64,000 nucleotides of DNA, from the NCBI RefSeq assembly GCF_013371465.1, contig NZ_JABWDU010000001.1:735794-799793 (forward strand). The letters run 5' to 3'. How positions within the stretch are numbered: the stretch's first letter is position 1; the number at the start of each line of letters is the position of its first letter. Position numbers and translations under genes: made by a program. A model generated the notes under the pieces. The model searched no databases. It was not told where the DNA came from and was given only the letters and a program-made list of their open reading frames with translations. Shown here one piece after another: positions 10,705 to 19,415 of this stretch. Source of the DNA: Ensifer oleiphilus. Lineage in GTDB: Bacteria > Pseudomonadota > Alphaproteobacteria > Rhizobiales > Rhizobiaceae.

Positions 10705-10854
10705 CAAAAGGCCGAAAACGCCTTAAACAACCGGCCAACATGACCCGGCACCGTCGACTGACCATCGATCAGCGAATTATTGGCCCGGCTTTCCGCGCGC
10801 ACTAGGCCGCCGGAAGGTCCGGGATTTCGGCGTTTCCAACGCCCCAGTCATCTC

Positions 10855-10953
10855 TAGAGCGCCGTGCGTCCTGGGCGCGCCAGGGTCGCTCTAACACTTT
10901 GAAGCTGCGCATGATCCTTTCCGAAGATCCATCCCGATTTCCGGGTCGTGCGC
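10855..10953 (+). repeat. Rhizobial intergenic mosaic-type palindromic element, copy 1
   Basis: Two linked inverted repeats. AGAGCG (10856-10861) pairs with CGCTCT (10887-10892) around GGCGCGCC; then comes CACTTTGAA; then GCGCATGATCC (10907-10917) pairs, allowing G-U, with GGGTCGTGCGC (10943-10953). A second copy with the same two-stem layout and the shared CACTTTGAA core is at 41917-42020 on the other strand. The layout resembles the RIME-like intergenic repeats known in Rhizobiaceae. The rest of the ribF-ileS spacer shows nothing else. Confidence 0.6.
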
Positions 10954-11011
10954 CGGATACCACCCTTTCGTATGCGCGATGATCCGCGCGGAAAAGATGA
11001 TTGCAAAGACC

Positions 11012-13921
11012 ATGACAGAGACCGCTGAGAAGATCGACTATTCCTCCACCCTCTACCTGCCGCAGACGGAATTTCCGATGCGCGCCGGCCTGCCGCAGAA
11101 GGAGCCGGAAACGGTTGCCCGCTGGCAGAAGATGGGCCTCTACAAGAAGCTGCGCGCCTCGGCCGCGGGCCGCGAGAAATTCGTGCTGCATGACGGCCCT
11201 CCCTATGCCAACGGCAACATCCATATCGGCCACGCGCTGAACAAGATCCTCAAGGACGTCATCAACCGCTCGTTCCAGATGCGCGGTTTCGACGCCAACT
11301 ACGTGCCCGGCTGGGATTGCCACGGCCTTCCGATCGAATGGAAGATCGAGGAGAAGTATCGCGAGAAGGGCCAGAACAAGGACGAGGTCCCGGTCAACGA
11401 GTTCCGCAGGGAATGCCGTGACTTTGCCGCTGGATGGATCGAGATCCAGGCGGAAGAGTTCAAGCGCCTCGGCATCGAAGGCGACTTCGACAACCCGTAC
11501 ACGACGATGAACTTCCACGCCGAAGCGCGCATCGCCGGCGAACTGATGAAAATCGCCAAGATGGGCCAGCTCTATCGCGGCTCCAAGCCGGTGATGTGGT
11601 CGGTCGTCGAGCGTACGGCGCTGGCCGAAGCCGAAGTCGAGTATGCCGACGTTGAAAGCGACATGATCTGGGTGAAGTTCCCGGTCACCGAAGGTCCGGC
11701 AGATCTGGCCGGCACCTTCGTCGTGATCTGGACGACCACGCCCTGGACCATCCCTGGCAACCGCGCCATCGCCTTCTCCTCGCGCTACGCCTATGGCCTC
11801 TACGAAGTTGCAACCGCCGAAAACGATTTTGGCCCACAGCCCGGCGAAAAGCTGATCTTCGCCAAGCGTCTGGCAGACGAGTCCGCCGCCAAGGCCAAGC
11901 TCACCTTCAATTTCGTGCGCGATATCGAAGGCGATGAACTGGCCGCTGTCACCTGCGCCCATCCGCTGCACGGTCTGGGTGGCGGTTACGCCTTCAAGGT
12001 GCCGCTGCTCGACGGCGATCATGTGACCGACGACGCCGGCACCGGCTTTGTCCACACGGCGCCCAGCCACGGCCGTGAGGACTTTGACGCCTGGATGGAC
12101 AATGCCCGCGCGCTCGAAGCGCGTGGCATCTCGTCGGCCATCCCGTTCACCGTCGACGACGCCGGCTACTTCACCGCCGACGCCCACGGCTTCGGCCCGG
12201 ACGCCGAAGGCGGTGCCGGACGTGTTCTCGACGACAAGGGCAAGAAGGGCGACGCCAACGATCGCGTCATCAAGGCGCTCATCGGCCGCCACGCGCTGTT
12301 TGCGCGCGGCCGCCTGAAGCACTCCTACCCGCATTCCTGGCGTTCCAAGAAGCCGGTGATCTTCCGCAACACGCCGCAATGGTTCGTCTACATGGATAAG
12401 GGTTTCGGCGACGGCACGACCCTGCGCTCGCGCGCGCTTTCGGCCATCGACGACACCCGGTTCGTGCCGGGTGCCGGACAGAACCGCCTGCGCGCGATGA
12501 TCGAAGGGCGCCCGGACTGGGTGCTGTCGCGCCAGCGAGCCTGGGGCGTGCCGATCGCGATCTTTGCCGACGAGCAGGGCGAAATCCTCGTCGACGAAGC
12601 CGTCAACGCCCGCATCCTCGAAGCCTTCGAGCTTGAAGGTGCCGATGCCTGGTTTGCCGAAGGCGCCAAGGACCGCTTCCTCGGCAACGACCATGACCAC
12701 GAAAAATGGCACCAGGTCATGGACATCCTCGACGTCTGGTTCGACTCGGGCTCGACCCACACCTTCACGCTCGAGGATCGCCCTGATCTGAAGTGGCCGG
12801 CCGACGTCTATCTCGAAGGCTCCGACCAGCATCGCGGCTGGTTCCACTCGTCGCTGCTCGAATCCTGCGCGACGCGCGGTCGTGCGCCCTACAACGCCGT
12901 TGTCACCCATGGCTTCACCATGGATGAGAAGGGCGAGAAGATGTCGAAGTCGAAGGGCAACACCGTCACGCCGCAGGAGGTGATGAAGGATGCCGGCGCC
13001 GACATCCTGCGTCTCTGGGTCATGACCACGGACTACTGGGAAGACCAGCGTCTCGGCAAGACGATCATCCAGACCAACATTGACGCCTATCGCAAGCTGC
13101 GCAACACCATCCGCTGGATGCTGGGCACGCTGGCGCACGACAAGGGCGAAGAGGTTGATTACGCCGATCTGCCCGAGCTCGAGAAGCTGATGTTGCACCG
13201 CCTGTCCGAGCTCGATCAGGTCGTTCGCGAAGGCTATGACGCTTTCGACTTCAAGCGGATCGCTCGCTCGCTGATCGATTTCTCGAATGTCGAACTCTCG
13301 GCCTTCTATTTCGACGTGCGCAAGGATGCACTCTATTGCGACGCACCGTCGAGCCTTCGTCGGCGTTCGGCGCTCGCCGTCATCCGCAAGCTTTTCGATA
13401 GCCTGGTGCTGTGGCTGGCGCCGATGCTGCCATTCACCTGCGAAGAAGCCTGGCTGTCGCGCAAGCCCGATCAGGTCTCCGTTCATCTCGAGCAGTTCCC
13501 GGCAATCCCGGCGGAATGGAAGAACGACGCGCTTGAGGCGAAGTGGGAAAAGATCCGCGCAGTGCGCACGGTCGTGACCGGCGCGCTGGAGATCGAGCGC
13601 CGCGAGAAGCGCATCGGCTCGTCGCTTGAGGCGGCTCCCGTCGTCTACATCGCCGATCCGGAGCTGCTGAAGGCGCTCGAAGGCGAAGACTTCGCCGAGA
13701 TCTGCATCACCTCGTCGATCGCCGTCGAAGCGGGCGAAGGTCCTGCGGATGCGTTCCGTCTGCCCGAGGTCGCTAAGGTCGGCGTCGTGCCGCAGGCGGC
13801 CGTCGGCCGCAAGTGCGCCCGCTCCTGGCGGATCACGACCGATGTCGGTTCGGACGCACTCTACCCTGAGGTGTCTGCCCGTGATGCTGCCGCACTTCGG
13901 GAACTTGGCTTCAAGGCTTAA
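11012..13921 (+). CDS. ileS: Isoleucyl-tRNA synthetase
   Basis: A 969-residue class Ia aminoacyl-tRNA synthetase charging tRNA-Ile. The HIGH motif is at residues 71-74 ([13 protein letters not shown]) and KMSKS at 643-647; the editing domain lies between and an anticodon-binding domain follows. A C-terminal KCARSW segment is a remnant of the zinc-binding end. The start at 11012 ([13 protein letters not shown]) fits the family; in-frame ATGs at 10979 and 10997 are possible, the latter with GGAAAAG before it. It appears to be monocistronic, flanked by a terminator of ribF and a long hairpin. No T-box leader is seen. Confidence 0.97.
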   Translation: MTETAEKIDYSSTLYLPQTEFPMRAGLPQKEPETVARWQKMGLYKKLRASAAGREKFVLHDGPPYANGNIHIGHALNKILKDVINRSFQMRGFDANYVPGWDCHGLPIEWKIEEKYREKGQNKDEVPVNEFRRECRDFAAGWIEIQAEEFKRLGIEGDFDNPYTTMNFHAEARIAGELMKIAKMGQLYRGSKPVMWSVVERTALAEAEVEYADVESDMIWVKFPVTEGPADLAGTFVVIWTTTPWTIPGNRAIAFSSRYAYGLYEVATAENDFGPQPGEKLIFAKRLADESAAKAKLTFNFVRDIEGDELAAVTCAHPLHGLGGGYAFKVPLLDGDHVTDDAGTGFVHTAPSHGREDFDAWMDNARALEARGISSAIPFTVDDAGYFTADAHGFGPDAEGGAGRVLDDKGKKGDANDRVIKALIGRHALFARGRLKHSYPHSWRSKKPVIFRNTPQWFVYMDKGFGDGTTLRSRALSAIDDTRFVPGAGQNRLRAMIEGRPDWVLSRQRAWGVPIAIFADEQGEILVDEAVNARILEAFELEGADAWFAEGAKDRFLGNDHDHEKWHQVMDILDVWFDSGSTHTFTLEDRPDLKWPADVYLEGSDQHRGWFHSSLLESCATRGRAPYNAVVTHGFTMDEKGEKMSKSKGNTVTPQEVMKDAGADILRLWVMTTDYWEDQRLGKTIIQTNIDAYRKLRNTIRWMLGTLAHDKGEEVDYADLPELEKLMLHRLSELDQVVREGYDAFDFKRIARSLIDFSNVELSAFYFDVRKDALYCDAPSSLRRRSALAVIRKLFDSLVLWLAPMLPFTCEEAWLSRKPDQVSVHLEQFPAIPAEWKNDALEAKWEKIRAVRTVVTGALEIERREKRIGSSLEAAPVVYIADPELLKALEGEDFAEICITSSIAVEAGEGPADAFRLPEVAKVGVVPQAAVGRKCARSWRITTDVGSDALYPEVSARDAAALRELGFKA

Positions 13922-13928
13922 GGGATCA

Positions 13929-13968
13929 TTTACCGGATGAATTGCGCTTACCGCATTCATCCGGTAAA
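13929..13968 (+). terminator. Long hairpin after ileS
   Basis: TTTACCGGATGAAT (13929-13942) is perfectly complementary to ATTCATCCGGTAAA (13955-13968), a 14-bp stem with a 12-nt loop whose ends (GCG/CGC) can pair further. It starts 8 nt after the ileS stop. No T-run follows, so it may be a processing or stabilising structure instead of a true terminator. Confidence 0.5.
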
Positions 13969-14050
13969 ACCTGCCCGAAATTTGGCGGATTTCTCCGCCA
14001 TGGGCGCTGAGTGGCCGCGCACGTGACGGTGGCCGGCTGGAAGGAATCTC

Positions 14051-14671
14051 ATGGAAATGACGCGAGAGTTGCGACTGTTTGCTAGCGTTGCCGCCATTAT
14101 GACGAGCGGCCTGGTGCTTTCCGGCTGCATCGGCGGCCCGACCTACGGCACCGACAAGACCGCCGGCGAGCAGCTGATGGACGATCTCGGAAGCGCTGTA
14201 AGCATTGCTCCCAAGAGCGGTGCTCCGGTCAAGTATCAGCCCCGCCCAGGCCTGGTGCTGCCGCCGTCCGGCCAGCAGACCGCCCTCGTGGAGCCGCAGA
14301 AATCGCTTGCCACCCGCGAAGCGAATCCGGAGTGGGTCGAGTCTCCGGAAGAAGCACGCAACCGCCTGCGCGAAGAAGCCGACGCCAACAAGAATAACCC
14401 GAACTATGTTTCGCCGCTCGCCAAGGCCAGCGCCAATGGCCGCCGTCTTTCGGCCAAGGAGCAGCAGGAAGCCTACCGTGAAGCGCGCAAGATCGAGATG
14501 GGCGCCTACTCCGACAAGCGCCGTTTCCTGAGTGATCCGCCGCTCGAATACCGCCGTCTGCCGGAAGGTTCGGAGACCGATCTCGGCGAGCCGGAGAAGA
14601 CCAAGGAGCGCCGTCGCAAGAAGGAAGCGCAGGTCAAGAATAGCGGCAGCAAGTGGTACTGGCCCTTCTAA
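14051..14671 (+). CDS. Putative lipoprotein of unknown function
   Basis: A 206-residue exported protein. An N-terminal signal peptide ends in the lipobox LSGC, with the acylated cysteine at residue 26, so it should be membrane-anchored. The rest is hydrophilic and probably largely disordered, rich in Arg, Lys, Glu and Pro, with a conserved-looking ...NPNYVSPLAKASANGRR segment and a basic run near the end (KERRRKKEAQ), closing KWYWPF. I do not recognise a domain. The ATG at 14051 has AAGGAA upstream. The stop is 3 nt before the GNAT start, so they are translationally close. Confidence 0.75.
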   Translation: MEMTRELRLFASVAAIMTSGLVLSGCIGGPTYGTDKTAGEQLMDDLGSAVSIAPKSGAPVKYQPRPGLVLPPSGQQTALVEPQKSLATREANPEWVESPEEARNRLREEADANKNNPNYVSPLAKASANGRRLSAKEQQEAYREARKIEMGAYSDKRRFLSDPPLEYRRLPEGSETDLGEPEKTKERRRKKEAQVKNSGSKWYWPF

Positions 14672-14674
14672 ATC

Positions 14675-15154
14675 ATGACCATCAGCATTCGCGACGCCCT
14701 CCCGGAAGACGCCGAAACCATTCTGCGCTTCATCACCGAACTTGCCATATACGAGAAAGAACCGGACGCGGTCGAAGCGACGGTCGACTTGATACAGGCC
14801 TCGCTTTTTGGTCCGGGTGCGCTCACCCGCGCGGTGATCTGCGAGAAGGACGGTAAGCCGGCCGGTTTCGCCATGTGGTTCTACAACTATTCCACCTGGC
14901 AGGCCCGCAAGGGGCTCTATCTCGAAGATCTGTATGTCACACCGGATTGCCGCGGCTCCGGCGCCGGCAAGATGCTGTTGAAGCATCTCGCCAAGATCGC
15001 CATCGAAGAAGGCTGTGGTCGTTTCGAGTGGAGCGTTCTCGACTGGAACGAGCCGGCAATCCGCGTTTACGAGGCTGTTGGCGCCGAGCCGATGTCGGAG
15101 TGGACGCGATATCGGCTCGCAGGCCCGGCACTCGAGGCCTTTGCGGCCGGCTGA
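14675..15154 (+). CDS. GNAT acetyltransferase, diamine/spermidine acetyltransferase-like
   Basis: A 159-residue single-domain N-acetyltransferase. Motif A, which binds acetyl-CoA, reads LYVTPDCRGSGAGKMLL, and the WSVLDWNEPAIRVYEAVGA segment is the motif B pattern of the SSAT-like subgroup, which acetylates polyamines, thialysine or similar amines. The actual substrate is not known. It begins 3 nt after the lipoprotein gene and converges with tadA; a CTGAGA/TCTCAG hairpin spans the junction. Confidence 0.85.
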   Translation: MTISIRDALPEDAETILRFITELAIYEKEPDAVEATVDLIQASLFGPGALTRAVICEKDGKPAGFAMWFYNYSTWQARKGLYLEDLYVTPDCRGSGAGKMLLKHLAKIAIEEGCGRFEWSVLDWNEPAIRVYEAVGAEPMSEWTRYRLAGPALEAFAAG

Positions 15155-15172
15155 GAGGCTCGCTCGTCTCAG
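15151..15172. terminator. Possible bidirectional hairpin between GNAT and tadA
   Basis: CTGAGA (15151-15156) pairs with TCTCAG (15167-15172) across the convergent gene ends and overlaps both stop codons. There is no T-run in either direction, so termination here is only a possibility. Confidence 0.3.
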
Positions 15173-15618
15173 CGTTTCCCGGCAAAGAAATCCCTGAGGA
15201 TGTCCGCGGCTTCGCGCTCTGCCAGCCCGGAATAGACATCGGGGACGTGATGGCATGTTGGCGAGCCGTAAAAGCGCACGCCGCTGTCGACAGCGCCGCC
15301 CTTGGGATCTTCGGCGCCATAATAGAGGCGACGGATGCGGGCAAAGGAGATTGCCGCCGCACACATCGTGCACGGCTCCAGGGTCACATAGAGGTCGGCG
15401 CCGGTCAGCCGCTCGTCGTCGAGCACGATGGACGCTTCGCGGATGGCAACGACCTCGGCATGGGCGGTTACATCGTTGAGTTCGCGGGTACGATTCCCGG
15501 CGCGTGCGATGATCTCGCCATCGAAAACGATGACGGCGCCGATCGGCACTTCGCCGCGCTGGCCCGCTTTTTTGGCCTCTTCCAGGGCCGCATCCATGAA
15601 GCGTGTCGTATCAGCCAT
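15169..15618 (-). CDS. tadA: tRNA-specific adenosine deaminase
   Basis: A 149-residue zinc deaminase converting the wobble adenosine of tRNA-Arg(ACG) to inosine. The zinc and proton-transfer residues are in HAEVVAI (His, Glu) and EPCTMCAAAI (two Cys). Length and order match TadA. Start ATG at 15616-15618 in the complement, beginning MADTTRFMDAALEEA. It is divergent from the pseudouridine synthase gene and convergent with the GNAT gene. Confidence 0.95.
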   Translation of the reverse strand: MADTTRFMDAALEEAKKAGQRGEVPIGAVIVFDGEIIARAGNRTRELNDVTAHAEVVAIREASIVLDDERLTGADLYVTLEPCTMCAAAISFARIRRLYYGAEDPKGGAVDSGVRFYGSPTCHHVPDVYSGLAEREAADILRDFFAGKR

Positions 15619-15691
15619 CGCTCAAACAATAATTTCTCTTAACCCACGGGCTTTGACCTGATAGGACAGCCGCAAAAGGCAGGCAACACAA

Positions 15692-17776
15692 ATGACATCC
15701 AAAGACAAGCCCACGCGGCCTGGCGGCAAGCCCGCCGGCCGGGACAAGAAACCTCAATTCGCTGGCAAGAAGGCGGCAGCGCCTCAGGCCGGTGCCGCGC
15801 GGCGGCCCAAGGCAGGCCCGAAGCCCGCCGCTGCAAGCGCCGACGAGCCGCAGCGCATCTCCAAGATCCTGGCGCGCGCCGGCGTTGCCTCGCGCCGCGA
15901 TATCGAGCGCATGATCATGGAAGGCCGGGTCAGTCTCAACGGTGTCGTCCTCGACACGCCCGTCGTCAACGCGACGCTTGCCGACCATATCGAAGTGGAT
16001 GGACATGCGATCCGCGGCATCGAGCGCACACGCCTGTGGCTCTACCACAAGCCGGCCGGACTGGTGACCACCAATGCCGATCCGGAAGGCCGCCCGACGG
16101 TCTTTGACAATCTGCCCGACGAGCTGCCGCGCGTGCTGTCGATCGGCCGCCTCGACATCAATACCGAAGGCCTGTTGCTGCTGACGAATGACGGCGGACT
16201 TGCCCGCGTTCTCGAACTTCCGTCGACCGGCTGGCTGCGCCGCTATCGCGTGCGCGCCCATGGCGAAATCGACCAGGACGAACTGGATAAGCTGAAGGAC
16301 GGCATTGCCGTCGACGGCGTGCTTTACGGCGGCATCGAAGCGACCCTCGACCGCGTGCAGGGTTCGAATGTCTGGATCACGATGGGTCTGCGCGAAGGCA
16401 AGAACCGCGAAATCAAGAACGTGCTCGGCGCGCTCGGCCTCGATGTCAATCGCCTCATTCGCATTTCCTACGGCCCGTTCCAGCTCGGCGAACTGCCCGA
16501 AAGACACGTGCAGGAAATTCGTGGCCGGACGCTGCGCGACCAGCTCGGACCTCGCCTGATCGAAGACGCCAAGGCGAACTTCGATGCGCCGCTCTATAAT
16601 GATCCGTCCGCAACCGTCGCGAACGAAGCGCCAGAAGGCGAAGCCTCCGACACGCGCAAGCCCGAACGTGCCAATCGTTGGGAAAAGCCGGAAGACAAGC
16701 GTGAGCGTGCGCTTTCCCGTCTAGACACCCGTCGTGACGACCGCCGCGACGGTGGCCGCGGCAAGGATGCTCCCCGTGGCAAGGGTGGCCCGCGCGACGA
16801 CCGTGGCGACGCCAAGTTCGAAGACCGGCCGAAGCGTACCCCGGCACAGCGCGCCCGCACGGCCAATGTCTGGATGGCGCCCGGCGCGCGTCCGCTGGCC
16901 GAGAAGAAGCCGAAATCGGCGGAAGGCGATGCTTCGGCAAAGCCGGCCCGTCGTGAGCGTCCTGAAGGCGCTCCGAATACCAAGCGCTACGGCCGGACCA
17001 AGGACGGCTTTGCGACGAAATCATCGGGCAAGTTCGACCCCGACCGCAAGGGCGGTGCCCCCCGGGACTTTGACCGTCCGGCGTCTTCCGCACCGGTCAA
17101 GCGCCGGGACGAAGAGGGCGAGTGGATCAGCGCCAGCGAACCCGCACGCCGCGGCAAGGATGAAGGCCGCGATGGCGGTTTCGGCCGGCGCAAGTCGGGC
17201 GATGCCGGCGACCGCAGGTCGCGCGATCATGGTGACCGTCCGCCCCGCCGCGAAGGCGGCGATCGTCCAGCCCGCTCCGAGGGCGGCCCGCGTAGCTTCT
17301 CCGACAAGCCGCGGTTCCCGCGCGCCGACGGCGACCGCCCGGCGCGTCGCGAAGATGGCGACCGCCCGCGTGGCGATCGGCCTGCCCGCGCCGAAGGCGG
17401 CCCGCGCAGCTATTCCGACAAGCCGAGAGCTCCACGCGCCGAGGGCGATCGTCCGCCGCGCCGCGAGGGGGGCGACCGCTCGTTTGGAGATCGGCCCGCC
17501 CGCGCCGAAGGTGGCCCACGCAGCTATTCCGACAAGCCGAGAGCCCCGCGCGCCGAGGGCGATCGTCCGCCACGTCGCGAAGGCGGCGACCGTCCGTTCG
17601 GCGACAAGCCCCGCGGCAAGTCGTTCGGTGGCAAACCGTCGGGCGGCAAGTCTTTTGGCGAACGCTCCGGCGGTCCGCGTGGCGGTAAGCCCGGTGGCGG
17701 CAAACCGGCTGGCGGCGGCCGTCCTGGTGGCGGTGGACGTCCGGCTGGCGGCAAGCCGCGTGGCAGAGGAAACTAA
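15692..17776 (+). CDS. rluB: RluB/RsuA-family pseudouridine synthase with a long basic repetitive tail
   Basis: A 694-residue protein in which only about residues 45-285 are the enzyme. An N-terminal Lys/Pro/Ala-rich segment is followed by an S4 RNA-binding domain (RISKILARAGVASRRDIE) and the catalytic domain, with the nucleophile Asp155 in GRLDINTEGLLLL. The enzyme should modify 23S rRNA (RluB) or possibly 16S or RluE/RluF-type positions. Residues about 300-694 are low-complexity Arg/Gly/Asp/Pro/Lys sequence that ends in glycine-rich GGKPAGG-like runs and contains three tandem 38-residue repeats (523-636). Such tails occur in alphaproteobacterial members but this one is more than half the protein. 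rsmD begins 6 nt later. Confidence 0.92.
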   Translation: MTSKDKPTRPGGKPAGRDKKPQFAGKKAAAPQAGAARRPKAGPKPAAASADEPQRISKILARAGVASRRDIERMIMEGRVSLNGVVLDTPVVNATLADHIEVDGHAIRGIERTRLWLYHKPAGLVTTNADPEGRPTVFDNLPDELPRVLSIGRLDINTEGLLLLTNDGGLARVLELPSTGWLRRYRVRAHGEIDQDELDKLKDGIAVDGVLYGGIEATLDRVQGSNVWITMGLREGKNREIKNVLGALGLDVNRLIRISYGPFQLGELPERHVQEIRGRTLRDQLGPRLIEDAKANFDAPLYNDPSATVANEAPEGEASDTRKPERANRWEKPEDKRERALSRLDTRRDDRRDGGRGKDAPRGKGGPRDDRGDAKFEDRPKRTPAQRARTANVWMAPGARPLAEKKPKSAEGDASAKPARRERPEGAPNTKRYGRTKDGFATKSSGKFDPDRKGGAPRDFDRPASSAPVKRRDEEGEWISASEPARRGKDEGRDGGFGRRKSGDAGDRRSRDHGDRPPRREGGDRPARSEGGPRSFSDKPRFPRADGDRPARREDGDRPRGDRPARAEGGPRSYSDKPRAPRAEGDRPPRREGGDRSFGDRPARAEGGPRSYSDKPRAPRAEGDRPPRREGGDRPFGDKPRGKSFGGKPSGGKSFGERSGGPRGGKPGGGKPAGGGRPGGGGRPAGGKPRGRGN
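17258..17599 (+). repeat. Three tandem 114-bp repeats inside the RluB tail
   Basis: Units start at 17258, 17372 and 17486, exactly 114 nt (38 codons) apart. Each encodes GDRPAR-EGGPRS-SDKPR-PRA-GDRP-RRE-GDR. Units 2 and 3 are almost identical, differing mainly at one residue (RSF versus RPF ends) and silent sites; unit 1 is more diverged. A fourth copy begins (GDKPR) at 17600 and degenerates into the glycine-rich end. Confidence 0.9.
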
Positions 17777-17782
17777 GCGGTC

Positions 17783-18343
17783 GTGCGCATTGTCGGCGGT
17801 GAGTTCCGTGGCCGCAGTCTCGCCACGCCCAAGTCGAACGACATCCGTCCGACGACCGATCGGACGCGCGAGAGTCTGTTTAACATCCTGAGCCATTCCT
17901 ATCCGGAGGCTCTCGATGGCACGCGGGTGCTGGATCTCTTTGCCGGCACCGGCGCCGTCGGGCTCGAAGCGCTCTCGCGGGGGTGTCGTCAGGCGCTCTT
18001 CGTCGAGCAGGGCGTCGAGGGCAGGGGCCTGCTGCAGAACAATATCGAGGCGTTCGGCCTTCAGGGCCGTGCCAAGGTCTTCCGCAGGGATGCGACCAGT
18101 CTCGGTTCCGTCGGCACGATGGAGCCGTTCCACCTGGTTTTTGCGGATCCGCCCTATGCCAAGGGACTGGGAGAAAAGGCGCTGGAATCGGCGGCTCTCG
18201 GCAACTGGCTGGTTCCCAATGCTTTGGTCGTGCTGGAGGAACGTGCAGACGTTCAGCCGGCGCCAACAGCCGTTTTCGAGCGGCTGGACGTCAGGGTATT
18301 CGGCGACACACGCATGCACTTCTACCGCTTCCGTGGCGCCTGA
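17783..18343 (+). CDS. rsmD: 16S rRNA (guanine(966)-N2)-methyltransferase
   Basis: A 186-residue SAM-dependent methyltransferase acting on G966 of 16S rRNA. It shows MRIVGGEFRGR at the start, the RPTTDRTRESLFN segment, the SAM-binding VLDLFAGTGAVGLEALSRG and the catalytic DPPY (FADPPYAKGLG). The start is GTG at 17783, 6 nt after the stop of the pseudouridine synthase gene, forming a two-gene rRNA modification unit. Confidence 0.96.
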   Translation: MRIVGGEFRGRSLATPKSNDIRPTTDRTRESLFNILSHSYPEALDGTRVLDLFAGTGAVGLEALSRGCRQALFVEQGVEGRGLLQNNIEAFGLQGRAKVFRRDATSLGSVGTMEPFHLVFADPPYAKGLGEKALESAALGNWLVPNALVVLEERADVQPAPTAVFERLDVRVFGDTRMHFYRFRGA

Positions 18344-18402
18344 CGTCACACTTTTGATTCGCTTGCACAGTTAGACTGCCGATTGAACTGGGGCGCACGT
18401 CG

Positions 18403-19287
18403 ATGAAGCAGGACGTATCTACCGTGAATGTTTCGCCTGCAAGCGCGAGCGAGCCGTCGGTCGCGCTGGCGCTCGGTGGCGGCGGTGCCCGTGGGCTCGC
18501 CCATATCCATGTCATCGAGGCTTTCAACGAGTTGGGCATTCGCCCTGTCGTCATCGCCGGTTCGTCGATCGGCGCCATCATGGGTGCCGGCATGGCGGCG
18601 GGCGTCAGCGGCAAGGAAATCCGCGAGCACACGCTGGCCACGGTTGGCCACCGCCGCGAGGTCGTCAATCGCTTGTGGCAGTTGCGACCGGCAAGTTGGT
18701 CGGAAGCGATGACCAACGGTTTCCGTTTCGGTCAGTTCAACGTCGAACGCGTCTTGAAGGCGTTCCTGCCCGCAGGCATCCCTGCGACGTTTTCGGAATT
18801 GGGCGTGCCGCTCAAGGTCGTCGTCACCGACTATTACGGCCAGACGGAGCACGTCTGCGAGACGGGCGATCTGCAGAAGGCCCTGGCCGCGTCGGCGGCG
18901 CTGCCTGCGGTCTTCATGCCGGTGAAGATCGAAGGACGGGTGATGATCGATGGCGGTATCTACAATCCCATTCCCTTCGACCATCTGCGCGGCCTTGCCG
19001 AAATCGTCGTCGGCGTGGACGTCGTCGGCGGCCCTGATGGTGACGGCAAGACGATCCCGAGCCGTATCGACAGCCTGTTCGGGGCGAGCCAGCTGATGAT
19101 GCAGTCGATCATTGCGATGAAGCTGAAGGAGGGCGCGCCGGATATCCTGCTGCGGCCCGATGTCGGCCGCTACCGGGTGATGGATTTTCTGCGCGCAAAA
19201 GAGATCCTGGCGGCCACCGCTGGTATCAAGGATCAGTTCAAGCGCACGCTTGAAGAGCGAATGAAGGTGGCAAGCGTCTCCGGGTGA
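18403..19287 (+). CDS. Patatin-like phospholipase, RssA/YchK type
   Basis: A 294-residue serine hydrolase of the patatin family. The oxyanion-hole glycine stretch GGGGARGLAHI lies at about residue 26, the nucleophile elbow GSSIG at about 51, and the catalytic Asp in DGGIYNP at about 186, so the Ser-Asp dyad is complete. No signal peptide is present; it is likely cytosolic or membrane-associated and should hydrolyse acyl esters of phospholipids. The start ATG at 18403 is the first in frame. The following 128 nt, up to the antiporter gene end, hold nothing recognised. Confidence 0.88.
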   Translation: MKQDVSTVNVSPASASEPSVALALGGGGARGLAHIHVIEAFNELGIRPVVIAGSSIGAIMGAGMAAGVSGKEIREHTLATVGHRREVVNRLWQLRPASWSEAMTNGFRFGQFNVERVLKAFLPAGIPATFSELGVPLKVVVTDYYGQTEHVCETGDLQKALAASAALPAVFMPVKIEGRVMIDGGIYNPIPFDHLRGLAEIVVGVDVVGGPDGDGKTIPSRIDSLFGASQLMMQSIIAMKLKEGAPDILLRPDVGRYRVMDFLRAKEILAATAGIKDQFKRTLEERMKVASVSG

Positions 19288-19415
19288 GGCCGCTGCACCG
19301 CTTCGGTCCTGACACCCGCGTTTCAGGCTCACAGCCGTACGTCAAAAGAACGCACGCGTTGCTTTCACACATTTTCAGGACCGAGAACCGCGTCTCGCTT
19401 TTCCTGGAAATGCGC

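Noticed and set aside
10802..15373. A 1523-codon minus-strand open frame opposite ileS and its downstream genes.
   Set aside because: It mirrors the codon bias of ileS and neighbours in a GC-rich genome and spans several real genes.
17908..17935. TGGCACGCGGGTGCTGG inside rsmD resembles a sigma-54 promoter.
   Set aside because: The GG-GC distance is one base short and it is inside a coding region.
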